Origin: Flammulina velutipes
Taxonomy: Eukaryota; Basidiomycota; Agaricomycetes; Agaricales; Physalacriaceae
DNA: 64,000 nucleotides
Direction of reading: 5' to 3'
Assembly (NCBI GenBank): GCA_011800155.1
Contig: CM022372.1
Location: forward strand, 372,001-436,000
In this document: positions 11,001-18,640 of the stretch, in pieces
Layout: every line of letters begins with the position of its first letter
Position numbering within the stretch: the stretch's first letter is position 1
Position numbers and translations under genes: made by a program
Notes under the pieces: model-generated
Seen by the model: the letters and a program-made list of their open reading frames with translations, nothing else
Databases searched by the model: none
Told to the model about the DNA's origin: nothing

Positions 11001-12219
11001 CTGAATCAAGTTTTAATGCCTTGTAGTACAGCCTGGCGTACTTTGGTTCAGTCAAGGAAAGTTGTCCCATTTTCTCAATAAGTCCTTCCACTTCGTCTTG
11101 CTTGGCCTTGTTAGTCCTTGAAGCAGCTTTATTGTTAGCTAAAGTATTCTTAGGCAGTTGCTCAAGTGCTTTGTCCAGACTGGCTGTCTTTGACTTTTGC
11201 TTCTTACTTAAGAGTTTCTTACTAGATTTCTTCTTGCTTCTGGATTTCTTAGAATGCTTGTGTACCTTATAGTCTGATTCAGAGTCAGAGTCAGTGTCTG
11301 AATCAGAGTCAGAGTCTGAAGTCTGTTCGCTATCACTTTCACTAGTATCTTCCTCGGTATCGCTGTTGGTTCCGTCTTCTGACTCTACCAGGTTAGAGTC
11401 AAATCGATTGCGGGTGAATAGTATGCGTACTATTCCTTCAATTTCCTCCATTGGGATGGCCCTTGTCAAATCGATAGTGGGATTTCGGGCAGTAATAGTA
11501 GCTTCGATCTTGTTCCGAAGAGCTTTGTGAATTCCATGCCAGAAATATGTAGCTTGTTCTTGCTCGCTGATTCTGCCTTGCTGTTCTAGCCATCCACCAA
11601 TAGTCGTAAACTCTCGACGGAACTTTTTCCATCGTTGTAGGCTTGAAATTGGGTGTTTACGCCACTTCAAAACAAGTTTACGCATATGGCCAATATTATG
11701 CCGGGTCTCTTTTAGGTCAGCATCATAGTAGTCTAGGAGACTAGCTTTTAGTGCTGCCCAATCATGTGTTCTGTAACTAGTTAAAGATTCAATTAGCTGA
11801 GTAACAATATCCGAACAGTAGTCCGTCAAACGAAGACATTTATCAGAATCTGTAAGATGGTATGCATTGCACATACGATCATATTTCTCCAAGAAGTCCT
11901 TTACCTTCTTGAAGTTTCCAGTAAACTTCTTTGGTGCAGTCTTACTTCCCAAAGTGGGAAGCATATCGGGTGTGCGGTTTCCGTAGTTCATATTATAAGT
12001 AGTTATAAGATTCGGGTTTGGAGATGTGTCGCTAAAAGTCAAATTAGGTGAGTTAGTATTAGCAGTCGTTGTATCTGGTTCAGGCGAGCTGTTAGAGTCT
12101 GATGTTTCGAGATCAGAGGTCAAGATGGTTCGAGGTCGGAAGGTGGTGTCTGGTATTTCGTACGAATTGTCGGAAGAAATGTTTGTCTGTTCTTGATCTT
12201 GATGTCCCAATGTAGACAT
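2053..12219 (-). CDS. Giant gag-protease polyprotein with long unknown C-terminal extension
   Basis: One uninterrupted ORF of 3,388 codons from ATG at 12219. Order: gag capsid-like helices at about residues 95-270; an Asp/Ser-rich acidic run near 280-310; a CCHC zinc knuckle (CFGCGKDGHTVRNC) near 465-480; a retropepsin-like domain with VVDCGSQLN near 774 (DCG where DS/TG is usual) and LLLGRPWQ near 847. The remaining ~2,500 residues match nothing I know. They hold a Trp-periodic segment (~1195-1234), six PGTxCQA-type motifs (~1500-2060), a 42-residue tandem duplication (~1860-1940), and two globular-looking regions near the end. Gag of this superfamily is normally a few hundred residues, so the extension is the striking feature. 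Confidence 0.85.
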   Translation of the reverse strand: MSTLGHQDQEQTNISSDNSYEIPDTTFRPRTILTSDLETSDSNSSPEPDTTTANTNSPNLTFSDTSPNPNLITTYNMNYGNRTPDMLPTLGSKTAPKKFTGNFKKVKDFLEKYDRMCNAYHLTDSDKCLRLTDYCSDIVTQLIESLTSYRTHDWAALKASLLDYYDADLKETRHNIGHMRKLVLKWRKHPISSLQRWKKFRREFTTIGGWLEQQGRISEQEQATYFWHGIHKALRNKIEATITARNPTIDLTRAIPMEEIEGIVRILFTRNRFDSNLVESEDGTNSDTEEDTSESDSEQTSDSDSDSDTDSDSESDYKVHKHSKKSRSKKKSSKKLLSKKQKSKTASLDKALEQLPKNTLANNKAASRTNKAKQDEVEGLIEKMGQLSLTEPKYARLYYKALKLDSDIEKCVQAPTTVNPIPTNFRPSPNFSRPMRINNIGMPLSPATIPNSIPLRQGANMQDNRGQCFGCGKDGHTVRNCPDVQIYVMKGLVKQDPVSNRLQLNNGTPIYRQNNETLVQAIQRYTVGPAVQANFVGIPCETEVDEPPQVYSVEDDGEIYQVTRTTRNTRQQRKEATEGTRNPMGGSSSKNTQANSTMPSSRAQRFNARQEKAKESQHQRSPTPERGSDSENDNVSQRIYDPKPRYNPQEVSDVEMEDEQPIIKPRITRNPPKDSALSTKPKIRQSEIQRQVPKDALMDKLLETEVPKVTVKELIACSETLSSRLGGMLKRKNMPQDDSEEVVPAMVNLLTRNKALLIRVNMTCAKHTIEAVVDCGSQLNIMKRSIFEKYLADHYAEEIGTTIKVKDASGNEGILQGRVPKVLLEKGSIQTYANIYLGSDDLPFDLLLGRPWQRDNFVGIDERDKGTYLVFRDIQQPDRTMELCVMREFIEQPWRLGIASQKHTTQQYEESSETESEEENTPKQAMLKSLAKLSVESGDQSNTIPYEKYSNRGYLVSSLEIVPELNETIDSSESETASMIKARIRRNRQKRKNLVALENYLHLINRRGSAGINPLWSSHELEDYLDPFQSDSSSDCPPLIPVADSESEESDSDITSESKALIQKTQHSERASHFEPEASSVLSITNVNDQGERNSRAGSQRSRMSQNSRTRRQHEANESVLRDIADEFHQSSSHSHQTSQGHSNRHARTSHQEQRMRTGRHRPISIRIVQEVSIDAEGDSTETSSNQAPNPPPSPEPWTSDWPQADWGETGWQTSSWPNDDWAANEWPPNNWPGNSANTAEEVPVTNAESATGPSEHQGNHEMDGISFRLIPEEDQSPPYSPTPLGDITNGISTSYEPRQTQSLPETLYIVTSESQALDSNFSNPCSQEIQVPRQSQQEYIQKKLNMEVTMDHTTDTIPQDLSTDEQEIDKVKEPPISKYVQIGTQQIPTNPIQSFRVSESTANGNSNSKETLSAVWIPLQRGRTSRMHKRLGIRGNKEADGQINTNTYSKDRGENSDYGEQVLHYDRDFPGFQKEGTSNGDTEQMKDMQSANSIHKLHAQQTPGTSCQVAMNTPTPSDPELTKPHRRPLNIRKDDFNDTSTSQCEQVSAVLDEDVSNGREQHEADSPKLPYEYAQPAKRTPGTHCQASNADSSTDDMGATVLSKHRTTGGLPQHRHCGKGTRAQSLQRANDDETKVSAQQRWETTDAPSSQDTNISLVPTPGPFCQAAEDQSPTNDIANIALFKQVKRNDLENKATTQHPAGGDWTSVHRDKKKKENGMQATLRKRVSSRLAAEDMSKEYETNNEYGRQRTNVLSCNSDDALPASQAPGTICQAATNKPSPDGPALKGMSWRPADEDRDSERTWQRAQTNKRLEGESENGSQNQTRPHAPTRQQDSDIRPTQTPGTYCQAVSNVPEDGASSGMSAKRTKETENEWIGPGDDKKLRALRADIHGFSQIKTNEGDDTRRTKETGNGWMEPGGDERLRAWKACTHGFSTIKLEIDVLNAPESTRQGPSDVNVDIQVQRLEAPSEGWAKRGARPESRDKSDVSVKPGHELAPDGRKAKTEEDGWAREQTGQKEKEKDIVSLVKGHNTVDVPLSELLPTNTQSIPSSTAPGTAYQAAESVQIELTQTLRNDSAGLAKDAKPDDGWLDFQSENERTIASERTSDVELDKHSNETSLLRAQAADTIELKGRTHHEDEESASEPSLAPEERADKDAVLADNEYKGKERGKMIPSPKFHSVPDINQIKHEQIPERGSMPQILERRTIQVPSTVANATDSGASDDDRVYTAAIPLHVRENLAPRPAPFPKALILPRCAGTQIQSAVTSAILEVVKGPLDFHGTIIVCPTAARLPTRIDPLNGFRLEQHLLVNGRVITLEPGHDPSVRMGHVLAIQANGAIIRAYPDIECQSESNEFDLPGQLLCEEERDASQLGPFGGCLTDDGRIARLEHSGGMACLDFPVSQPLEAMADVPDWKVDVKQAISTEELDDMINRASERDEGKDSTVLFLHHSSPPVIPDWHSPPRFTDPTFANHLLKQVPFLLAARNDQELNGPTLGPVIYLNEARLNELTYGLRIDKRIGLAVTLTKITELMQRSKYSTYLYHTQWLKYIASVIATTADFNDPSFDPVSDPRALTIEKLSTILCDPYLFQTEIDLTKTWQNMSIRPTPRSSTTTTDFSSPSANTFETYLASDVDGDYSTEDEMEDITETPFLPTMRDSPEPEDRPAPETTITTTLDYERNEYQENLPASPDPNPLDYYQEMVEEGERTLYQIQTLRLTDSAPSLLQGKALKKPNIIVDEETPEDTRVVIRTDRRHTGLKRVQIDVGKHVRVFVSIHSTDSPTKGSSDDIIDPTEIATDNDTTVDVLQVTAIPEITSPRPRPLTPYQLRHIHTLSLPPLPPGPIQLPTPVEDELESEKESDPESDSSDGEMDTDSDTSFWETSARSQPTNVTRGSETDSEDGQQPGDDMSKQPSSPLSLASDLPLIKDLIEPVPAPSLAAIQQAAFQLQHPQHPVTLIHAAGNHHEPPYLTFAIHTREPDNFGHVDAMTVHKRRHRMNVDAAGEVLSRGRAGYVFTSFHAQAIHSGTNPVYSTSIFDGPYDQHPLTYSEDMRFMHPDSKDYGPPIHDFPLRQLSGHVVTALFDVEGLIPPVVPLRASHLPVDQALAKRIEDYAHTYNGYKAEQFFNDWPGYRYLDEEAQKIPRHYDPIMTFPPSRASYVGLPFSQHPRPHIQSLSTHIPALTTERFITGKRQFTFIDPTFDPRRLFLSNVFVQNSSILSKLRGARNAITYSIGCLTEFLMLTSARHLIDERPEEDPTRHYFYHHCSMIRFLDETKGDLEQGFNHLCIHLDRTQPLPDGQLGPYPPPRHPRPPRNPLLLWEEDEFFYHMAHLLDQNHDGELANTCRMVRTSIMYLPEDARLLLNEGYLDPIDHFDYMGHLFPYIDFHL

Positions 12220-12287
12220 CAACACTGATGGTGGTAGGTGGCTGTGTCGGTAGCTGTTAGTCCAATGGTCAATATCGGTATTTTATC

Positions 12288-12305
12288 CCCTCGCGGTGGG
12301 CTCCA
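12288..12305 (-). other. Candidate tRNA primer-binding site
   Basis: Four bases inside the 5' LTR the minus strand reads TGGAGCCCACCGCGAGG. TGG pairs with the CCA tail of a tRNA, as expected for minus-strand priming, and the position next to the LTR is right. The exact tRNA was not identified. Confidence 0.6.
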
Positions 12306-12309
12306 AATT

Positions 12310-13197
12310 TGTCACACTAGAAAATTTAAAATATAAATTTATCCAGTACAGGTTTCACCGGAACCTAATATATGGAACAGGTTATTCTGTTTGTTCAGTT
12401 AAAATACCTTTTATGAAATTGGACTACTTTCGTAGTCGATAGAAGTCGATTTGGTCAAAACTTAGTCTCTTAGTAGTCGTGAAATGTGTCGTAGTCTGAT
12501 GTCGAGCTCGCTACAATGCAAGTTCAAGTCTGTTACTTGAAGTAGAAGTTAGTACGGTAGTTGTTCAGTCTGTCGGAGGTGTCTCGTAGTCGCGTGATTG
12601 AGATGATAGCAGTCTTTCACCAAGATTTCGTATCTTTCTCTCAATTAAACTTAAATCCTTCACTTATAGGCTCTGACCTATTTATAGAAGATGTCTGATT
12701 GGTTACGTTGTAATCTTGGAGTCACTCAGCTCTCGCTATTGTAAAGAGGTAAAAGGGTGATCATCATTAGGAGTGAAATTGGGCTCCTTATATACTAGTT
12801 TACAGGGTATTTCTAAATATAGAATGGTCTGGTCGGGAGCTGTCGCCAGCTGAGTAAGCTATTGTATTAGTAATATACTACTTTATCTGAGCTGTCCAAA
12901 TATAGTCGGTAAAGGTATCGTAGCTACTTCAGTCTTTCGTCTGTGCTTCAACGTCTGAGATCGTCAAATATGAACCGTAAAGGTCATCTACTGTCGTCTG
13001 CTGATTAAGCGATGAGTAATCGTCTGATTAGTAATCCGATTACCTGTATTGCTTATAAATAATGTTCTAGGCTGTCTGGCTGACTAATGCAATTGCTAAG
13101 CTCGCTAAGCATGATTACATCGTCAGGTGTATAGCATTTCTTAAAGTTATTTTCAATTTTACTTGAATCACACCTGATAAACTTTTCGGGTGTGACA
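12310..13197 (-). repeat. 5' LTR of the gypsy element (888 bp)
   Basis: Bounded by the perfect inverted ends TGTCACAC (12310) and GTGTGACA (ending 13197), giving the TG...CA ends of an LTR. A TATAAATA box lies on the minus strand at 12679-12686, a plausible core promoter for the element. The partner LTR is outside the window, so ends were set from the inverted termini and the PBS only. Confidence 0.85.
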
Positions 13198-13781
13198 GCG
13201 GGACACTGATGCCTTTGACTTTATCCTGGATATCCCGCTTCACCTTGTCCCCGCATTCAACCCAGGCGATGTCTTCTGCGGAGTAGTCCTCTGGATGCTT
13301 GAGTAAGGCCACCCGAGGGTAGGCGTCAGGATTCTTCCGGCGACGATAGCGCACCCCAGCGGCAAGCAGATCCAGACGGTGGGTAGCACGATAGCGGGCA
13401 GTGTACGCATTTCTTTTCTGGCATATAGCCTCTCTCTCTGCGGGAGACAGCTGGTTTTCCCGTTTTCTTTTTCTACGGAGTTGATTGCGCCGTGAGTCGT
13501 TTCGGCCTGGTGAGTGGGAGAAGGACAGACCTCCTCATGTGCTCCATTGCCTGGTTATTGTGCCACTCTCGCCGAGCTTCCCCAGTATCGACAATGTTTG
13601 CCATCGTCTCTTCTTCTTGGGCTTGTTTCCTGCCGTTTTGCACGACGGTCAACGTGGTGCAAGAAATACAGAGAGAGAGAACGCTAACCTCGATCTCACG
13701 CGCTCTCGTAGTTGTTCTCGCTCCCGTTCACGTTGGCGCTGAGGTGAGTTCGATGTAGTGCCTTCGTTGACATCAGGCATT
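13198..13781 (-). pseudogene. Hypothetical Arg-rich gene truncated by the gypsy insertion
   Basis: A minus-strand reading starts at ATG 13781 (MPDVNEGTTSN...) with an Arg/Glu-rich stretch, a GTGAGA donor and an acceptor ending CGGCAG. A later exon at about 13198-13505 reads RRNQLRRKRKRENQLSPAE and continues with ICQKRNAYTARYR and EDYSAEDIAWVECGDK until it stops at the LTR boundary. The frame runs straight into the LTR, so the rest of the gene must lie on the far side of the retrotransposon. The joins between the first and later exons are not certain. I do not recognise the family. Confidence 0.4.
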
Positions 13782-14660
13782 TTGTTGAAGGATGAAGGAT
13801 GAAAGTGAGGTAGAACACGTGAACGTTTGATGCTACGTTATGAGGTGAGTTCGGTTGCAATAAATACGCTCTCTACAGTCCCCGCGCTCCTCTATGCTAG
13901 TCTGGAAATGAGGAGACCTTAGTTCAGCATTACTTCCATCCATGAGGTTGAATTTACAATGGAATCCCTAATATTGAGCGACACTTACAGTGAATGAGAA
14001 CCTATTTGAACAAGATGGGATCAAGATTCCTATTAGGGATTTCATCCCACTACATCGTCGCCTAGCTTTTCTCAGTTCTACTTAACTCTTTTTTCTATTC
14101 AATCACATTCCCTCCCAGCCGTATTTTTCTCTCTTTATCTCCTGACTGAAGCCCTCTACTCTGGAAGTCAGCCTCTCGCCGTAAAGATTGTATAGTAACA
14201 AAATTAAAGTCAAGTGGGAGATTTATTCTTCCTTCAAGCGCTCAAGCTCGAGTCGACGGATCGGGAAACGTGGACTACGTCTGCCCAAGGTTGGTGAACT
14301 AGGCGACACTTTCTTTGGGCTACAGAAACTGCTACCAAATCTGGAAACGTCGACTACGGGGAAACTCAAGCTGGTGGAACAGGCGGCACTTTCTTTGCGG
14401 ACACAGAGGTTTATAGAGGTTACAGAAACGAACTACGACAGACAGCCGACAACAAACAACCATATTACGACAGACTAGGATACTGTCTCTCGCGCCAACA
14501 AACGACAGACGCCCAGATTGCGGGAGACTAGGAAACTCTCTCTCGCCTGATACCAGCTATCCCTTTTAACGTGACAGTTGAAAGGCACTCCCACGACATG
14601 GCGGGAGACGTATGCCCTGGAGGTAGCATGAACATACTGTAGCAGACCATTAGATGAAAC
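13782..14660. other. Region without a supported gene
   Basis: AT-rich stretch with pyrimidine runs (14040-14160). From 14230 to 14460 a phrase around 'tggaaacgt...actac' recurs imperfectly (for example near 14264 and 14341), suggesting a decayed short repeat. No coding exon with good splice signals was found. Confidence 0.4.
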
Positions 14661-16200
14661 CTACAAGTCATGGTGGAGGCCTATCCAGGTCCCTCGAGAG
14701 ACGCAGTACCACACAACGTCGGGGTTGGACGGCGGAGTGTCTAGATCCATGGCGTTCAGAGCTGATACCGTCCTCTCGGTCATCATGAGTTCCGCTTCGG
14801 GAGGGATCGGACCGGCCGGTTGAATAGTCACGGGGTCGTCATCCTTGACTGAGGAGCTAATAAAAGCAGCCAGTTCGTCGAGGCGGCCAAGGAGGCTGGC
14901 TAAAATATGCAGAGGTATAGTTACAGCTACGCTGGGAAGAGCGCCATCGTCTAAGAGGGTTGGTTAGAAGTAGGGATTAAAAGTCCGGTCCGGTCCGGTT
15001 TTTTGCCTAAAATTTAAAGGACTGGGAACCGGGACCGGTCCAATTTTTTTGAAAAGCAAGTAAACAGGGAACCGGAACTGGTCTAACTGCTAAACCGGTC
15101 CCGGTCCTATCCAGTTATAGCAGTTAAGACCGGTTAAACCGCGGGCCCGGTTCAACCGGTCCACAACTGGTCAAACCGTGAAAAACCGGTGGCTTGAACA
15201 GGGTTTGAACAAGTGACCTTAGAAGTATTGACATTTTTATAGTGCTTTAGCAACTGAGCCACAAGGGAATTAAAGATACCGACTCTATATGCATTCTATG
15301 CCCTTACCTCTTACTTGGCCACAGTTGAAGATGATCATCTTCAACTTTCCCACGCCGCTAGTTTTTTTTATAATGTGTGTTTAATGAATACAAACAACTT
15401 TTACTATTGACACTAGTGATAGAAAGCTAATGCTGACTTATTAAAATCACAAAACTCGCGGAGACACGAGTCTTTTCAACTTTTTTGGACTTTGAGTCTG
15501 GTCCCGGGTCAGACCGGTCTGAACCGGTCTTTTGCCAGTCCATTCAATTTCATGAAATGAATGAACCGGAGACTGTGACCGGTCTAAACCGGAGACCTGT
15601 GATGTGATGGTCCGGTTACGTGACCGGTCCAGTCCGGTTCAGTCTGCGGTTTTTTGGCAGTCTTAGGACTGGACTTTCAATCCCTAGTTAGAAGTAGTTC
15701 TTGTTGGAAGTGTCAGCACTTACGGGACCCAGCTTCACTTTGGTCGCTAGACACGCCTGGACAGGGGTGAGTGACAGAAGGACGACAATAGGAGCCCCAA
15801 CACCTACCGGTGGAGTTCCTCTCGCTATCCTCGCCCGATGGACCTAAAAGGACGAAGCTCTCATTTTCACCTTCGGACAGACCTAACAGGATGATGAGCA
15901 ACAGTTCGAGGAAAAAACGGCATGGCTCACCGACAGGGCCCTTTGCAGGCTCCACAGAGTCTGATACGAGTGGGACTGGGGCGTCTGACGACGGAGTCTT
16001 CAGGCCTATGGAGAGCGTCAGCGTACACCTTGTAAGTAAGGCTCACTCTTACCCGTATCGTAACTGATCAACGGTTCTTGGTAGCTCACGACTGCTGGCG
16101 TATCTCTCGAGAGGTCGGAGAGGGACAACCCGTGGCGCAAAAGTTGAGAAATCAGCAAGTCGTTTTCACGGACGGGTTGGTCGGTCGGACTGGAAGCCAT
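14661..16200 (-). CDS. Hypothetical protein, 239 aa, three exons, MITE in intron 2
   Basis: Exons 16200-16053, 16005-15724 and 14950-14661 (total 720 nt, in frame). Intron 1 (47 nt) is GTAAGA...ATAG. Intron 2 runs GTAAGT...TTAG; removing the MITE and one target copy leaves 49 nt, a normal fungal intron, which strongly supports the model. The last exon ends with a WYCVSRGTWIGLHHD-like segment that faintly recalls the viroplasmin/RNase H1 N-terminal fold, but this is weak. A hydrophobic leucine-rich stretch lies in exon 2. It is transcribed divergently from the gene at 16740 across a repeat-built promoter. Function unknown. Confidence 0.5.
14971..15686. mobile_element. hAT-like MITE 1 (716 bp) in an intron
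   Basis: Termini are 16-bp inverted repeats TAGGGATTRAAAGTCC (one mismatch). They are flanked by the 8-bp target duplication GTTAGAAG at 14963-14970 and 15687-15694. An 8-bp duplication and TAGGG ends fit the hAT superfamily. No transposase is present, so it is non-autonomous. The interior is crowded with CCGGT/ACCGG motifs, as expected for subterminal transposase-binding repeats. Confidence 0.85.
15192..15268 (-). other. tRNA-like segment inside MITE 1
   Basis: On the minus strand TGGCTCAGTTGC (15250-15261) resembles a Pol III A box, and TTGTTCAAACCC (about 15200-15212) resembles a B box, with tRNA-like spacing. The acceptor arms do not pair well, so this is not a functional tRNA gene. It may be a captured tRNA relic or chance. 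Confidence 0.4.
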
Positions 16201-16349
16201 GATGAAGCTGATGGGGGAACGGTGAAGAATACGGGTGACTGACCTTTATAGAACAAATTTTCACCTAAGGTACCTCCGGGTTTGTTCAACGTCGTGGTTA
16301 AAATACACTGCGAGGACCTCAATACACTGTGTGAGGACGTCAAAAAGTT

Positions 16350-16691
16350 AACTCCGTGCAATAAACGTATACAACCACGAACAGGCACCAGTGCTCTCCC
16401 GCTAAGAATCTATCCTGCTGGACAGACTCTGCAGAGTGACGGCATAAACTCCGTGCAGTAAATGTATATAACCTTGAAGAGGCACGTATATTCGACACTC
16501 ACCGTCGTCTCTAGGTCCCCAACTCCGTGCGATAGATGCATATAACCATGAACAGGCACGAGTGCTCTCCCGCTAAGAATCTATCCTGCTGGACAGACTC
16601 TGCGAAGTGAGAGTATAAACTCCGTGCAAGAAATGTGTATAACCACTCATCAGCGCACTCTTTTCATTTAACAAGGTTTCTTGCTGGAGCT
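16350..16691. repeat. Two 171-bp tandem units forming a divergent promoter
   Basis: The phrase aactccgtgc...tataacc...caggcac occurs at 16350, 16447, 16521 and 16618, spaced 97, 74 and 97 bp. This means a 171-bp unit was duplicated, and each unit holds two related half-units. Each copy carries a TATA-like tatacaacc/tatataacc. The long half-unit repeats gtgctctcccgctaagaatc. The array lies between the divergent genes at 16200 (minus) and 16740 (plus) and probably drives one or both (inference). Confidence 0.7.
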
Positions 16692-16739
16692 GCGTTAGGT
16701 TAAAAGACCGGGCTCGTGTTGAGAGTCTGTTGGCGCCCA

Positions 16740-17551
16740 ATGATTACTCTGGCCGCGATAAACGACCCGCCTGAAGACTTGGTGCCGCAGGCTTACAGCA
16801 TCTTTCGGGTAGGACATAACAACCTCCGGAACTTTATTGGGGATAGGGTAAGCACTTCGACGAACAACAAGCGGCTGGTAGGCACTGACTCACAATTTAG
16901 CAACTCAAAATCACTCCCGACGTCCACATGCTCTTCTTGCGCCAGGCCAGCCAGCTCCGATTGGTTCTAGAGGAAGTGGAGAACCCCTTATCCTCGGGTG
17001 GTGTGTTCGCCAACGAGTTGCTCGAAAGCTTCTGCAGTGAGCTACTGGCTCACGTGGAAAGGTACTATCCTACCGGAATCGTTCACGAAATTGACCTGCA
17101 ATATCGTCGCAAGGTTAGTGATTGGAGACGTTGGCGTGGCGGGAGTGTTTACCTTTCATTCAGATTCTCATTATGCTTCTCTACTCCTATGCGATAGGCG
17201 GGAAGAACTACCAGCCCGGACCGTATTCCTTCGGCCTGAGCGACGTAGAGACAAGGTATGCCTTGGGTTTCCGTGGTCAGAATGAATCTGGTACGTGTCC
17301 GTAGGGTTCGTCCAACACCCAGCCTTACATAACCAGAGGCCAGGTGGCGCATACAGAGAGATCAAGCGCGCGCTCGCATTCAGGCCTACCGTGACGCGAT
17401 AAGGGTAGTTCCGCTGCCAGACCAAGTATTTAACGACGATCTCGAGACCTATCCGGTCATGGTAGCACGGCAGACAGAGCATGTTGTAGAACCTAGAACC
17501 AAGCGCTGGGGCTTGAAGGTCTGGGGGGAGAATATTGAGACCCCGTGGTAG
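16740..17551 (+). CDS. Hypothetical protein, 220 aa, four exons
   Basis: Exons 16740-16847, 16901-17113, 17164-17290 and 17337-17551; introns of 53, 50 and 46 nt with GTAAGC, GTTAGT and GTACGT donors and AG acceptors. All joins keep frame. The start ATG directly follows the tandem promoter array. The protein begins MITLAAINDPPEDLVPQ, has an Arg/Gln-rich helical part in exon 4 and ends KRWGLKVWGENIETPW. No catalytic motif or signal peptide is visible. I do not recognise the family; it is probably lineage-specific. Confidence 0.6.
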
Positions 17552-17607
17552 TTAGCGAAAGTAAATGCTGATTGCAATGCGATGGTGGCGAAAAATGTCT
17601 ACGGTAT

Positions 17608-18363
17608 CTAAGCATCGGGATCGGGCCAGAAAAAGGCCTCCCAGGGGACCGCCACGGGTTGAGGCCTGATGGTCCAGCCCTCAGAGGACTGGAAGGGCGG
17701 GATAATATGGTGATTCCGCACCGCGGGGGCACAAGAGCAGCAGAGTTCCCCGACGTCCAGGCGGACACGATTGGACTTCCATTGTTCCAATTGGGGATTC
17801 GTGGCGTAGAAGTTGTGTCGTCATTGATCTGCGTGGGAAGTCAGGACGGGCTGATGTCATCCAGTCAACTAATACGCACCAACGAAGTCCTCGTCCAGCA
17901 ACACTATCTCGCCATCCGGGAGCCGTGACGTGGTATGGTACCCTTGGCTCTTCAGTTGTGCCTGAAGAAACTGCAGGCCAGTTCGCCCTAACGAAATTTT
18001 GTTCGCCGCGCTGGATTTCGGTGAGTAAGGGACCCGGCGCTGGCGAAGCCCACATACCTGTTGAAGCAGGGGCAGAAACCAGCCCATTTGACCAAAATAT
18101 GTAGGACTTGAGCCCGCCTGGTAACCGCAACGGGTGCTTCTAAAAGAGGGACCTGTCGTGTCAGAAGCCAGACGAGGGGGTAAGCGGAATGACGCACCCC
18201 ACAGATACTGGGCAGTCTGGTCGGACATCTCTCCCACGGGTGGTAGCGAGTAGCGCCCGATATCAAGGTCGTTGGCCAAGGAATCGAATCCGGGCCATGG
18301 ATATGTGTCTCATGGCTCGCGCGTGAAGTCCTGTTCGCTCAACAAGACGGTCGAGATGGCCAT
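17608..18363 (-). pseudogene. Hypothetical gene with two in-frame TGA codons
   Basis: From ATG 18363 the frame reads MAISTVLLSEQDFTREP, a TGA (18310-18312), then DTYPWPGFDSLANDLDI and further protein-like sequence. An 87-nt GTATGT...TGCAG intron keeps frame. After a second intron (GTGCGT...CGCAG) the same frame meets another TGA (17821-17823), followed by RHNFYATNPQLEQWKSN and a clean end at 17608. Codon content on both sides of each stop looks coding, so these are likely nonsense mutations. Both stops can be derived from CGA by C-to-T at CpG. Family unknown. Confidence 0.5.
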
Positions 18364-18480
18364 TGCGGAGAGAGGAGAACGGATGAGCGGATCAAATAGA
18401 TGTCGGTCGTAGGTCCCATGACGGCCACGTATTCCGGAACGTGTCGACGGTGTGTTGGATTACGCTGGACTGTACGTGCT

Positions 18481-18640
18481 GAGCCCGACCACGATGGTCT
18501 GCTCTGCCGACGTCCACGTTCCCCAGGTGAGCAAGACCGCGATGGTCTGCTCGACCGTACACCGTCGCTGAACGTGTCCTTCGTAGTGCCGCTATGCGGG
18601 GAGAAGTTTCGGAGGCGAGCAAGACCGTGATGGTCAGCTC
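18481..18640. repeat. Three copies of a 24-bp imperfect palindrome
   Basis: GAGCAAGACC-gcgat-GGTCTGCTC-type hairpins lie at 18481-18504, 18529-18552 and 18617-18640. Each has arms of about nine bases around a five-base loop. They sit in the interval upstream of the dioxygenase gene. They could be protein-binding sites or a coding repeat of a lost gene. Confidence 0.55.

Larger units (their letters stand above)
1..13197 (-). mobile_element. Ty3/gypsy LTR retrotransposon, 5' portion (3' end beyond window)
   Basis: Seen: read on the minus strand, the element starts with a long terminal repeat at 13197-12310, then a tRNA-type primer site, a 10.2-kb ORF with gag, zinc-knuckle and protease signatures, then reverse transcriptase and RNase H running off the left edge. 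The order protease then RT/RNase H, with integrase expected further on, fits the Ty3/gypsy (Metaviridae) plan. Integrase, polypurine tract and 3' LTR lie outside the window, so neither LTR divergence nor the target duplication can be read. The long open frame suggests a fairly young copy (inference). Confidence 0.9.

Noticed and set aside
2059..12051. Many plus-strand ORFs of 60-140 codons opposite the gypsy ORF
   Set aside because: Shadows of the long minus-strand coding frame; no start context, splice sites or protein character.
14661..14720. Viroplasmin/RNase H1-like end of the 239-aa protein
   Set aside because: Only a short WYCVSRG...G resemblance; too weak to name a domain.
15192..15268. 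Functional tRNA gene on the minus strand
   Set aside because: A and B boxes resemble tRNA but acceptor and anticodon stems do not pair.
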